The notes below the pieces were generated by a model. It made no database searches. It worked only from the letters and a program-made list of their open reading frames with translations, and was not told the origin of the DNA. From an uncultured Phycisphaerales bacterium (GTDB lineage Bacteria > Planctomycetota > Phycisphaerae > WQYP01), in NCBI GenBank assembly GCA_903845195.1, contig CAIMWO010000012.1, forward strand, positions 1 through 64,000: a stretch of DNA of 64,000 nucleotides, given 5' to 3'. Below, piece by piece: positions 17,370-24,938 of the stretch. A program made the position numbers and the translations under genes. Each line of letters opens with the position of its first letter. The first letter of the stretch is position 1.

Positions 17370-18755
17370 CTATTGCGGATTGGCCGGGTTAATCGGTTCG
17401 ACGGTCTTGGTTTCCGTGGTCTTGGTTTCGGTGGTGGTCTTGACCTCGGTCGCGCGGGTCGTCGTCACCAGGTTGAGCGGGCCGGTCATTTCCAGCGAGA
17501 TGGTGTTGTTGGTCAGGTCGACGGCCTTGAGGCCCTGCGAAGCGCCGATGGCGTCCTTGAGATCGGCATAGAGGTCTTCCGGCGCTCCGGAATATGCAGC
17601 GCCAAATGCGCTGTAGGCCGTGACGCTGGAGCCGGTGGAAGAAATCGTGTTCACCTTCGATACGCCCTTGATCTGCTGGATCCATTTGCGGATCTTGAGG
17701 CCGTCATCGACGGCGGCGACTTTATAGATGCGGATTTCGATCGGATCGTATTCCGCCGGTGCCAGCCACTTCTTGGCCATTTCTCCCATCAATTCCTCGG
17801 AGAGATAGCGGGTGAAGATGTTGACGTTGGTCTTGCTGAGCGGCAGGGGCATGTCGACAAAGGCGGTGCCGAGGATGCGGGCGTCCGTGGTGCTGGTGGC
17901 TTTGGCGATCAGGCGCACCGCGTCGCCATACTGGGCGTGATGGGTGGGCTTGGCAGTGATGCGGATGAGCACATCCTGCTGCAATTCGGTACTGAGCAGG
18001 CGGGAGGCGGCGGGGTCGCCGTTCTCGATGCGCAGGATTTTTTCCCGGTCCAGTTTGCCGCGGGCGGCTTCGGAGTCGCGGATCATGACCTTGCCGGAGT
18101 TGTCGAAGTATTTGACGACGGAGGCTTCGATCAGGTCGTAATCCTGGGGGGTCGCGCCGATAGCGTCGTATTTGTCCGGCGCAACTTTCACCGAGGTCGT
18201 CTTGGTGTATTCGGCGGGGCCGCCGGAGTTGAACGAAGTTTTGTCCGCCTTGTCGACGTTGACTGTCTGGGTGCCGGTCGATGCGCCGCCATAGCCCCCG
18301 CTGGCCACGGCGGTATTGCTCGAACCGGTGACGCTTTTATCGCTGGAAACATTGACCGCGCCGGTGGCGGCCTGCTTTTCTTCGACGCGGATCAGCTCTT
18401 CGAGGCCGTCCTTGGGCAGCGGATCGCCCAGAATGGAGCGATTGACCCAGACCATGATGCGCGGGCTGCGGCGTTTGTCGTAGGACTGGAGGAACGCGTC
18501 TTCATTGCGGATGGAGGGATTGGGCGCCACGCCGCCGGGGACGGCCGCGGCAGGCCCGGGCTCTGGTGGCGGGGCCGGAGGTTGCTGGCCGGGGATGAAT
18601 CCTTCCGGGGGCAGAGGCTTGTGGGCCGGCACAGGTTCGTAGGCCTTGGGATCGCCGGGAGGGGGAACCGGGACGCGGGAGACGGGTTCGTCGGCAATGG
18701 CCGTCAGAGAGGAAATACCGGCCACCAGAAGGGCGGCCCACAGTGGTTTATTCAT
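17370..18755 (-). CDS. Exported protein, possibly LpoB/CsgG-like
   Basis: A 461-residue protein with signal peptide MNKPLWAALLVAGISSLTAI and a Pro-rich linker (about 22-75), then a domain beginning SPRIMVWVNRSILGDPL and a region (about 210-350) that resembles the TolB-N/LpoB fold: EASVVKYFDNSGKVMIRDSE, then DVLIRITAKP. The C-terminal part (about 360-440) may bind a partner, with repeated TTETKT at the end. Together with the YcfL-like gene 43 bp downstream it may form an envelope lipoprotein pair. The fold assignment is inferred. AAGGAG precedes the ATG. Confidence 0.65.
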   Translation of the reverse strand: MNKPLWAALLVAGISSLTAIADEPVSRVPVPPPGDPKAYEPVPAHKPLPPEGFIPGQQPPAPPPEPGPAAAVPGGVAPNPSIRNEDAFLQSYDKRRSPRIMVWVNRSILGDPLPKDGLEELIRVEEKQAATGAVNVSSDKSVTGSSNTAVASGGYGGASTGTQTVNVDKADKTSFNSGGPAEYTKTTSVKVAPDKYDAIGATPQDYDLIEASVVKYFDNSGKVMIRDSEAARGKLDREKILRIENGDPAASRLLSTELQQDVLIRITAKPTHHAQYGDAVRLIAKATSTTDARILGTAFVDMPLPLSKTNVNIFTRYLSEELMGEMAKKWLAPAEYDPIEIRIYKVAAVDDGLKIRKWIQQIKGVSKVNTISSTGSSVTAYSAFGAAYSGAPEDLYADLKDAIGASQGLKAVDLTNNTISLEMTGPLNLVTTTRATEVKTTTETKTTETKTVEPINPANPQ

Positions 18756-18889
18756 GTCGTGCTCCTTGAGAATTCCTATATAAGACGATGCTATCCTCGG
18801 GACGTTAGTGAGGAAAGCGATAAAGCGTGATGATCTAAGACATGCCATTACAAGGGTTTGCCAACGGGGGTCGTACCCGGTGTCGGTTT

Positions 18890-19942
18890 TCAATTTGCTG
18901 GAAGCGTGAATTGGGTCCTGTCGTAGGGGAGGATCGTTCGGGATTTGAAACCAAAGCTGTAGAGCGCGTGGAGGATGGTGCTGGCCAAGAACAGGGCGAT
19001 TACGACGTAGATTCCGGAGTTAATGAACGAAAGGATTACTGCTTCAAAGTAGTCGATCCTGAAGATGAGTATGAAGCCGATCAGGTAGAGGATGCCACCG
19101 AAGATCAGGAGAAAGATTTCCAGGCTTTCGTAGCGTTGGGCGAGCAGGTTGAGGGCCGTGACGCTCATGCCGATCAGGACGGCTTTGCTGATGGCCACAC
19201 CGATGAACCCGAAGTCCACACCACCCATGAGGCGGTCCAGGAGGAGCATGCTGACCAGCAGCAGGGCGGCCATGATCATCGCGGAGAACCAATAGAGTGA
19301 TCCGGCGATCAGGGGCACCAGAATGGAGTCCTCGAACTCCGGCATGGGTTGGACGACCAGCATCAGAACGACCAAAACGGCCCAGGCCAGCAGCGCGGCG
19401 CCGGCGGCCAGCAGAAGCCCGCCGGCGAGGGTGTGGATGAAGGATGGCCCGGTGGGGGAAGCGATGGCGTCGTCCGTGATTTTGTATTTGCCGACGACTG
19501 CGTTGGGCGTCGAGCGGCCTGAGGCGTGGCGCAGGGCGTAGCAGGCCGGGCAGAGGAATTCGCCGTCATCGATGCGGGCCTGTTTCTCGGGAAAGAGTTT
19601 TTTGCAGTGCGCGCAGCCGAGCATCGCGCCGGAGCTGGCGGAGGAATCCTGGGGCTCGGCAAGATCGATCAGGCCGTGTTCGTCGGTGATGGTCGATGCT
19701 TCCTTGGGATCAGGAGGAGGGGACATCGGCTGGAGATCGTAGGGATCGACGGAGGCCGGCGCCTCGGTTGGGGCAGCGGTCGGAGGGGCGGCAGTGTGCA
19801 GTTGTGCGGTCGCGGCGGCGTAGCAGGGTTCACAGTAATATTGACCGCTGGGATCTTTCACGCGCTTGGAATTGGAGATGTCCAAGCCGCAGAGGGCGCA
19901 CGTTTTGGTGCCGGCACTCAAGATTGGCCTTCCTATTTCCAC
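18890..19942 (-). CDS. Zinc-ribbon membrane protein of unknown function
   Basis: A 350-residue protein with two zinc ribbons in the N-terminal part: CALCGLDI...YYCEPCY near residues 16-40 and CAHCKKLF...FLCPACY near 110-140. Five or six hydrophobic helices fill residues 165-335. Such a layout (cytosolic metal-binding head, multispanning tail) is common among planctomycete proteins without a known role. It is alone between the exported LpoB-like gene and a repeat-bearing gap. Confidence 0.7.
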   Translation of the reverse strand: MEIGRPILSAGTKTCALCGLDISNSKRVKDPSGQYYCEPCYAAATAQLHTAAPPTAAPTEAPASVDPYDLQPMSPPPDPKEASTITDEHGLIDLAEPQDSSASSGAMLGCAHCKKLFPEKQARIDDGEFLCPACYALRHASGRSTPNAVVGKYKITDDAIASPTGPSFIHTLAGGLLLAAGAALLAWAVLVVLMLVVQPMPEFEDSILVPLIAGSLYWFSAMIMAALLLVSMLLLDRLMGGVDFGFIGVAISKAVLIGMSVTALNLLAQRYESLEIFLLIFGGILYLIGFILIFRIDYFEAVILSFINSGIYVVIALFLASTILHALYSFGFKSRTILPYDRTQFTLPAN

Positions 19943-19986
19943 GACCCCACCTCCGCCACTGTACCGGAGTTATTTTCATGCTTTGG

Positions 19987-20077
19987 GAAGCAAGAATCAA
20001 GAAGGGCGGAGGAATCGGCTCTTCTTGATTCTCAATTCTTGCTTCTTGCTTCTTGCTTCTTGCTTCTTGCTTCTTCG
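19987..20077. repeat. Dispersed hairpin element with GCTTCTT tandem tail
   Basis: AGAATCAAGAAG (19993-20004) and CTTCTTGATTCT (20021-20032) form a 12-bp perfect stem, preceded by GAAGCA. From 20036 the heptamer-like unit TTGCTTC recurs about five times. The first 20 bases recur at 38780 with the same hairpin design. It lies between two minus-strand genes. Confidence 0.75.
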
Positions 20078-20081
20078 CCTC

Positions 20082-21050
20082 TCACACGTCGGCGATGCAT
20101 TTATCGTAGAACTCGGCGTAGTTGTCTTTGTCGGGACCGGCGCGCATGGCCATGGCGCCACGCGGGTGCTGGTTGAGCTGGCCGACGATGTTGTAGGGGA
20201 CGAGAGGACCCCATTCCATTTTTTCGCGGAGGGGAATGAAATGATCCTGCAGCAGTTTGAGGACGGGACGCAGGTGGAATTTCGGGTTACGGAGGAAACC
20301 GAGGAGGAGTTCCATCGGGCAGTTACCGGCGCCGCGGCCGAGGCCGGCCATGGTGGCGTCGACGCGGTTGGCGCCTTGGACGATTCCCTCAATGGTGTTG
20401 GCGAAGGCCAGTTGCAGGTTGTTGTGGGTGTGGACGCCGACTTCCTTGCCGGTGGGCTTGACGAAGTTGAGATATTTCTTGACCAGCATGGAGATCTGTT
20501 CGCTGTAGAGGGCGCCGTTGGAATCGACGACGACGACGACGTCGGCGGGCGACTTAGCGAAGCTTTCGAGGGCCTGGTCAAGCTCGGCTTCCTGGATGGT
20601 GGAGACGGCCATGAGGTTGGCGGAGACTTCGTAACCCATGGCCTTGGCGTGGTGGATCATGTCGACAGCTTCGGGGATCTGGGTGACGTAGCAGGCGACG
20701 CGGACCATGTCGATGACGGAATCTTTCTTGGGGACGATGTCATTGCGCCAGTCGCATTTGCCGGCGTCGGCCATGACGGCGAGTTTGAGCCCGCCGGGGT
20801 TGTCGCCGACGATGCGTTTGACGTCTTCTTCTTCGCAGAAACGCCAGGCGCCGGTTTTTCCGGAGGCGAAAAGCTTGCGGCTGGCGCGGTAGCCGATTTC
20901 CATGTAATCGACGCCGGCAGCGCGGCAGGTTTCGTAGACGGCTTTGACGAGGGTGTCGTCGAAGCAGTGGTCGTTGATGAGCCCGCCGTCGCGGATGGTG
21001 CAGTCGAGGACGCGGATTTCGGGGCGGTAGGTGATCCAGGGCGCTTTCAT
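20082..21050 (-). CDS. DRE-TIM metallolyase / HMGL-like aldolase
   Basis: A 322-residue class II aldolase of the HMG-CoA-lyase superfamily. The N-terminal RVLDCTIRDGGLINDH is the DRE-type metal motif (RDGG), and VGVHTHNNLQLAFANTIEG has the second metal-binding HxH. This layout matches 4-hydroxy-2-oxovalerate aldolase-type proteins, but no dehydrogenase partner is nearby. In Planctomycetes such genes often sit with polysaccharide or keto-sugar genes; here the neighbours do not help. Substrate unknown. Confidence 0.83.
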   Translation of the reverse strand: MKAPWITYRPEIRVLDCTIRDGGLINDHCFDDTLVKAVYETCRAAGVDYMEIGYRASRKLFASGKTGAWRFCEEEDVKRIVGDNPGGLKLAVMADAGKCDWRNDIVPKKDSVIDMVRVACYVTQIPEAVDMIHHAKAMGYEVSANLMAVSTIQEAELDQALESFAKSPADVVVVVDSNGALYSEQISMLVKKYLNFVKPTGKEVGVHTHNNLQLAFANTIEGIVQGANRVDATMAGLGRGAGNCPMELLLGFLRNPKFHLRPVLKLLQDHFIPLREKMEWGPLVPYNIVGQLNQHPRGAMAMRAGPDKDNYAEFYDKCIADV

Positions 21051-21283
21051 TTGGGCCTCAATTCGGGGTTTATCGTGATACTTAGGGCACGTTTGGGAGG
21101 GGCATTATCCGGGGCGGGGGTGGGGGGGTCAATGGGGGGTGTGAGGGCGGTGACAAGGTGACGGGGGGGTATGAGTTAAGAGTTATGGGTGATGACGGCG
21201 TTTCAGGTAAGGGTCGAACAGTACGGAATCTGATAGAGTGAAGTGGCGGGACGCGGGGGCGATGATGAGGCGGGCGTTGGGAT

Positions 21284-21982
21284 ATGGGTACGTTTCTGCG
21301 GGCACGATGGGTGAACCTGGCGCTGGTGACGTATCGGGTGCCGGGGGAGTTGTTGGAGTGGCGGTTGCCGACGGGGTGCGAGCTGGACCGGCGCGATGGG
21401 GAGGCGTTTGTGAGTCTGGTGGCATTCGATTTTCTGGAGACGCGGGTGTTAGGGGTGGGATGGCCGGGGTTGCGGAATTTTCCGGAGATCAATCTGCGAT
21501 TTTATGTGCGGCGGGGGGAGCAGCGCGGGGTTTGTTTTGTGCGCGAGTTTGTGCCGAGCCGGATGGTGGCGGCTTTGGCGAAGGGAATTTACAACGAGCC
21601 TTACCGGGCGGCGCGGATGAAGAGTTGGACGGAGGAGACGGAGGGGGAGATCACGGTGCGGCACGAATTGTGGGTGGGCGGGAAGCGGCATTGTGTGGAA
21701 GTCCGCGGAACGAAGCCGGCATTTCGGCCGGGGGTCGAGAGTGCGGAGTATTTCTTTAAGGAGCATCAGTGGGGATTCGGACGGGGGCGCGACGGGGGGC
21801 TGGTGCGTTATGAGGTAGTACATCCGGAGTGGAATATCTATCCGGTGCAGAAGGTGGCGCTGGATTGGGATTGGGCGGCGGTGTACGGGGCGGAGTGGTC
21901 GATTCTGCAGGAGGCGAAGCCGTACTCGGTGGTGCTGGCGGCAGGTTCGGTGGTGGCGGTGTATCCGAAGAAGCGGGGGTGA
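21284..21982 (+). CDS. DUF2071 (YqjF-like) protein
   Basis: A 232-residue protein matching the YqjF/DUF2071 family: NLALVTYRVPGELLEWRLP near the start, then SLVAFDFLETRVLGVGW, FPEINLRFYVR and FVREFVPSRMVAALAKGIYN. The function of the family is unknown. The ATG at 21284 lacks a strong ribosome-binding site (GTTGGGAT upstream). It is strongly G-rich on the coding strand, like its neighbours from 19 to 37 kb. Confidence 0.85.
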   Translation: MGTFLRARWVNLALVTYRVPGELLEWRLPTGCELDRRDGEAFVSLVAFDFLETRVLGVGWPGLRNFPEINLRFYVRRGEQRGVCFVREFVPSRMVAALAKGIYNEPYRAARMKSWTEETEGEITVRHELWVGGKRHCVEVRGTKPAFRPGVESAEYFFKEHQWGFGRGRDGGLVRYEVVHPEWNIYPVQKVALDWDWAAVYGAEWSILQEAKPYSVVLAAGSVVAVYPKKRG

Positions 21983-22070
21983 GGATTTGCCACGAAGGTC
22001 AGGGGGTGGCTGGCTATGAGTTCTGAAGGTGGCTGTCGAGGCTCCGCAGTTGCCTCGCGGTTTCGGTCGT

Positions 22071-22523
22071 TCATAGAGCGCCGGCGGGTTGGCGGATGGT
22101 GACCGTGGTGCGGTTCCAGAAGTTGATGAGGGCGATGTTGAGGATCAGGTTAGCGAGGGACGGCTGGTCGAAATGTTTGGCAGCTTCGTTCCAGACGTCA
22201 TCAGGTACGGGATCGGGGCGGTCGGCCAGACGTGTGGCGGCTTCGGTGAGGGCCAGGGCGGCGCGTTCAGCCTCGGTGAAGAAGGGGGCATCGCGCCAGG
22301 CGGCAATGGCGAAGATGCGCTGGTCGGTTTCGCCAGCCTGTTTGAGTTCGCGAGCGTGCATGTCGACACAGTAGCTGCAACCGTTGATCTGGCTGGCGCG
22401 GAGGTGGACCATAAGGGGAATCAACGGCGGGAGTGGGCTTTTCTTGATGGCGGCATCGAGGGCCATCATGGCTTGCATGGCTTCGGGAACAAGTTTGGCG
22501 GCATTTTTCATTCGTGCTTGCAT
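22071..22523 (-). CDS. AhpD-like carboxymuconolactone decarboxylase family protein
   Basis: A 150-residue protein with the AhpD peroxidase motif CSYCVDMH (CxxC followed by His) and the typical second helix ALALTEAATRLADR. AhpD-like proteins use the CxxC pair to reduce a peroxidase or remove peroxides. AAGGAG precedes the ATG. It stands alone and converges with the DUF2071 gene. Confidence 0.88.
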   Translation of the reverse strand: MQARMKNAAKLVPEAMQAMMALDAAIKKSPLPPLIPLMVHLRASQINGCSYCVDMHARELKQAGETDQRIFAIAAWRDAPFFTEAERAALALTEAATRLADRPDPVPDDVWNEAAKHFDQPSLANLILNIALINFWNRTTVTIRQPAGAL

Positions 22524-22675
22524 GAGTTTCTCCTTGATAAGTTCAAAATAATCTTAGGAGGGAGAAACGAACGGGGACAAAGCGTAATTGTTTTTCAATA
22601 TTCTTACTGAATGCCGAGGCGCGACGGGGAATGAAAGTGGTCGTGGTCGCGACAGTTCATGTTGTCTGGGCGATG

Positions 22676-22835
22676 GCGCTGTGGTCGAAGTGCGGGTTGG
22701 GGAGGGAGCGTATACTGGGGGGATGAATAGGGCGCGGAAAATGATGGTGTTGGGGGAGATGTATGGGCGGATGATGGAGCGGTTCGGGCCACAGGAGTGG
22801 TGGCCGGGGGAGACGGCGTTTGAGGTGATGGTGGG
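22676..22835 (+). repeat. Left copy of a 160-bp direct repeat
   Basis: This segment repeats at 23432-23592. It holds the putative -10 box TATACT, the ATG and the first 113 bp of the DNA glycosylase gene. Within the coding part only six of 113 positions differ; upstream identity is lower. Homology breaks off after GTGATGGTGGG. Confidence 0.85.
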
Positions 22836-22899
22836 CCTCTTGCCGGACGCCCCCTCTTCGGTCCGCCGCCGCCTTCCAGGTCTTCACCACCCGCGATAG
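22723..22899 (+). pseudogene. Truncated endonuclease-III-like gene (5' fragment)
   Basis: The ATG at 22723 opens a frame whose first 37 residues match the intact gene at 23480 (MNR.RK..VL.EMYGRMMERF, then GPQEWWPGETAFEVMVG). It then runs into unrelated sequence and stops at 22899, inside the end of the toxin gene. Only the start of the glycosylase domain is present, without the helix-hairpin-helix. It appears to be a remnant left when the toxin-antitoxin segment joined here. Confidence 0.85.
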
Positions 22900-23144
22900 A
22901 TATTGCGGCGATGGCCTACTTCAACAATCAGGACGAGCATCCGGTCATCGATGACCGCGTAGATGATGCGGTAATCGCCCACGCGCACGCGATAGGCATT
23001 GTGCCCCGACAGTTTCACGGCCCCCATTCCCCGCGGATCCTCAGCCAAAGCCTCGATACGCCGGATTATTCGCGTGGAAATCTGATGGGGAAGTTTGGCG
23101 AGCACGCGGCGGGCGGGCGGCTCGATTTCGACACGATAGGTCAT
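22884..23144 (-). CDS. RelE/ParE-family toxin
   Basis: An 86-residue toxin of the RelE/ParE superfamily: VEIEPPARRVLAKLPHQI at the start, IEALAEDPRG, and the core GHNAYRVRVGDYRIIYAV followed by VEVGHRRNIYR. RelE-type members cleave ribosome-bound mRNA; ParE members poison gyrase. This sequence is closest in style to RelE. Its ATG overlaps the antitoxin stop by four bases. Its 3' end overlaps the glycosylase fragment. Confidence 0.9.
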   Translation of the reverse strand: MTYRVEIEPPARRVLAKLPHQISTRIIRRIEALAEDPRGMGAVKLSGHNAYRVRVGDYRIIYAVIDDRMLVLIVEVGHRRNIYRGW

Positions 23145-23362
23145 CCGCCAATTCCCAACTCGCGTTTGAGCTGCGCCAGGGGAATCGCTTTACTCTTGCC
23201 CGCGCGGTAGCGTGCCACGGCGCGGTGAACCTTCGCCGCGTCTGCGGCATCGGCGGCGGCGAGGTCGTCCAACCGTGCGGCCTTGCTTTGCAGACGACGG
23301 AAATCGGATGCGGGGACAACCACAAATTGCCTCCCGGCGACATTGAGATTTGTGACCGTCAT
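23141..23362 (-). CDS. Antitoxin partner of the RelE-like toxin
   Basis: A 73-residue protein just upstream of the toxin, overlapping it by four bases (ATGA). It has a short beta-type N-terminus (NVAGRQFVVVPASDFRRL) that fits a Phd/RelB-like DNA-binding half, then a charged Ala-rich helix that would wrap the toxin. Order antitoxin-toxin and size are as expected for a type II module; the exact antitoxin family is not certain. Confidence 0.8.
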   Translation of the reverse strand: MTVTNLNVAGRQFVVVPASDFRRLQSKAARLDDLAAADAADAAKVHRAVARYRAGKSKAIPLAQLKRELGIGG

Positions 23363-23431
23363 GCATGAGCCTTTCCGTCTGTTTCAACGCTTTCAGTCTA
23401 CCCAGCGCAAGGGGAGAATTCCAGCCGGGTA

Positions 23432-23592
23432 GCGCAGAGGTCGGCGGTGCGGCTTGGGGGGAGAGTTTATACTGGGGGGATGAATAGGGTGCGGAAAAAG
23501 ATAGTGTTGGAGGAGATGTATGGGCGGATGATGGAGCGGTTTGGGCCGCAGGAGTGGTGGCCGGGGGAGACGGCGTTTGAGGTGATGGTGGG
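23432..23592 (+). repeat. Right copy of the 160-bp direct repeat
   Basis: Partner of 22676-22835. It overlaps the promoter region and first 113 bases of the intact glycosylase gene. The toxin-antitoxin pair is enclosed between the two copies. Confidence 0.85.
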
Positions 23593-24223
23593 GGCGGTGC
23601 TGACGCAGAATACGGCGTGGGTGAATGTGGAGAAGGCGATCGGGCGGTTGAAGGCGGAAGGGGTGCTGGAGGCGGGGAAGCTGCATGGGCTGGGGGCGAA
23701 GGGGATTGCGCCGTTGATTCGGCCGGCGGGGTATTTCAATCTGAAGGCGCAGCGGTTGTGGAATCTGCTGGACTGGTTTGTGGGGAAGTACGGGGCGTCG
23801 TTTGAGCGGCTGGAGGGGGTGGCGACGGCGGCGTTGCGCGAGGAGTTGCTGGGGGTCACGGGCGTGGGGCCGGAGACGGCGGATGCGATTTTGCTTTATG
23901 CACTGGGGCGGGATGTGTTTGTGGTGGATGCATATACGCGGCGGATTTTTTCGCGGCATGGTTTAGCGAAGGATGATGCGACCTATGAAGAGTTGAAGGC
24001 GCTGGCGGAGGAGCACATCGAGCGCGATCGGCAGATGTATAACGAATATCATGCGCTGCTGGTGATGGTGGGGAAGCATTACTGCAAACCGGTGCCGCGG
24101 TGCGCGGAGTGTCCGCTGAGGGTGATGTTGCCGAAGGGGTCGCCGCTTTTGAAGGCGCGGGAAGATGCGGGGCGGATGACCAATGACGCAATGACCAATG
24201 ACGCAATGACCAATGACCAATGA
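23480..24223 (+). CDS. Endonuclease III-like DNA glycosylase (HhH-GPD family)
   Basis: A 247-residue base-excision-repair glycosylase. It has EVMVGAVLTQNTAWVNVEKA near residue 34, the helix-hairpin-helix LLGVTGVGPETADAILLY near 122-139 and the catalytic Asp in FVVDAYTRRIF near 149. The Lys that makes Nth bifunctional is Glu here (GPETAD), so it is probably monofunctional. The cluster region YCKPVPRCAECPL has three cysteines, with no fourth in place. The last 15 residues (MTNDA repeats) come from a dispersed 15-bp repeat. A TATACT -10 box ends six bases before the ATG, which suggests a leaderless mRNA. Confidence 0.88.
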   Translation: MNRVRKKIVLEEMYGRMMERFGPQEWWPGETAFEVMVGAVLTQNTAWVNVEKAIGRLKAEGVLEAGKLHGLGAKGIAPLIRPAGYFNLKAQRLWNLLDWFVGKYGASFERLEGVATAALREELLGVTGVGPETADAILLYALGRDVFVVDAYTRRIFSRHGLAKDDATYEELKALAEEHIERDRQMYNEYHALLVMVGKHYCKPVPRCAECPLRVMLPKGSPLLKAREDAGRMTNDAMTNDAMTNDQ

Positions 24224-24290
24224 CGCAATTTTCAAGACGAGCGGGGTGCTTCGTCATTGATCATTGAGAACTGACAATTGAAAATTTTTT
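24176..24290 (+). repeat. 15-bp unit repeats and hairpin at the glycosylase 3' end
   Basis: The unit ATGACCAATGACGCA recurs from 24176; 35 bases are identical to 30208-30242. It reads in frame as MTNDA. CAATGACCAATGACG (24211-24225) pairs with CGTCATTGATCATTG (24252-24266) with one mismatch, and AATTTTCAA/TTGAAAATT pairs nearby, ending in a T run (24285-24290). This may act as a terminator. Confidence 0.8.
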
Positions 24291-24314
24291 CTTGTGCCTC
24301 GTGTGGCTTTGTGA

Positions 24315-24923
24315 CTATTTGGCGTATTTTACTGAGCAGCCGTAGGGTTTGGTTTCGGGGGTGGAGACGGGTTTGCCGGCGAGGAGTTCGTCGAGGGCTT
24401 GGGCGACGTAGTTGGTGCGGTTGGCTTTGGTGCCCTGGGGGTCGTTGTCGATGCCGCCCTTGTAGGCGAGTTTGCCTTCCTTATCGATGATGAACATGTG
24501 GGGGGTGGTTTTGGCGCCGTAGGCGCGGCCGACGGAGCCGGCGGAGTCATTGAGGACGGGGTAGTTCAGGCTGAAGGTTTCGACGGTTTTCTTGTCGATG
24601 TCGTTGGTGGCAGAGCTGCTGGAGTTGATGGCGAGCCAGACGACGTCTTTGCTTTTGTATTTGTCGGCGAGGTTCTCCATGGTTTTGGCGGCGTGGTGGC
24701 GCTGGACGAAGGGGCAGTCCTTGTTGATCCATTCGAGGACGACGGTTTTGCCTTTGTAATCGGCGAGGCTGACGGGTTTGCCGTCGGAATTGTCGAGGGT
24801 GAAGGCGGGGGCGGCGGCGCCGATGGCGGCGGTGTCGGCTGCGGTGTCGGCGGCGCGGGCCGAGGTCAGATAGAGTGCCGCGGCGGCGAGGACGAGGGTT
24901 ACGAGGATGGAGAGGTTACGCAT
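24315..24923 (-). CDS. Exported thioredoxin-fold (AhpC/TSA-like) protein
   Basis: A 202-residue protein with signal peptide (ILVTLVLAAAALYLTSARA). The redoxin domain shows PAFTLDNSDGKPVSLADYKG, VVLEWINKDCPFVQRHH with one active-site Cys, and TTPHMFIIDKEGKLAYKGG. The second Cys of a CxxC pair is absent; another Cys lies at the C-terminus (YGCSVKY). It probably acts as a periplasmic thiol peroxidase or reductase. The downstream partner of a DsbD-N gene, 15 bp apart. The ATG at 24923 fits GGAG nine bases upstream. Confidence 0.85.
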   Translation of the reverse strand: MRNLSILVTLVLAAAALYLTSARAADTAADTAAIGAAAPAFTLDNSDGKPVSLADYKGKTVVLEWINKDCPFVQRHHAAKTMENLADKYKSKDVVWLAINSSSSATNDIDKKTVETFSLNYPVLNDSAGSVGRAYGAKTTPHMFIIDKEGKLAYKGGIDNDPQGTKANRTNYVAQALDELLAGKPVSTPETKPYGCSVKYAK

Positions 24924-24938
24924 CACGATTTACTCCGG

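Noticed and set aside
20036-20077. Tandem TTGCTTC units as a CRISPR array
   Set aside because: Units are only seven bases and contiguous; no spacers or cas genes.
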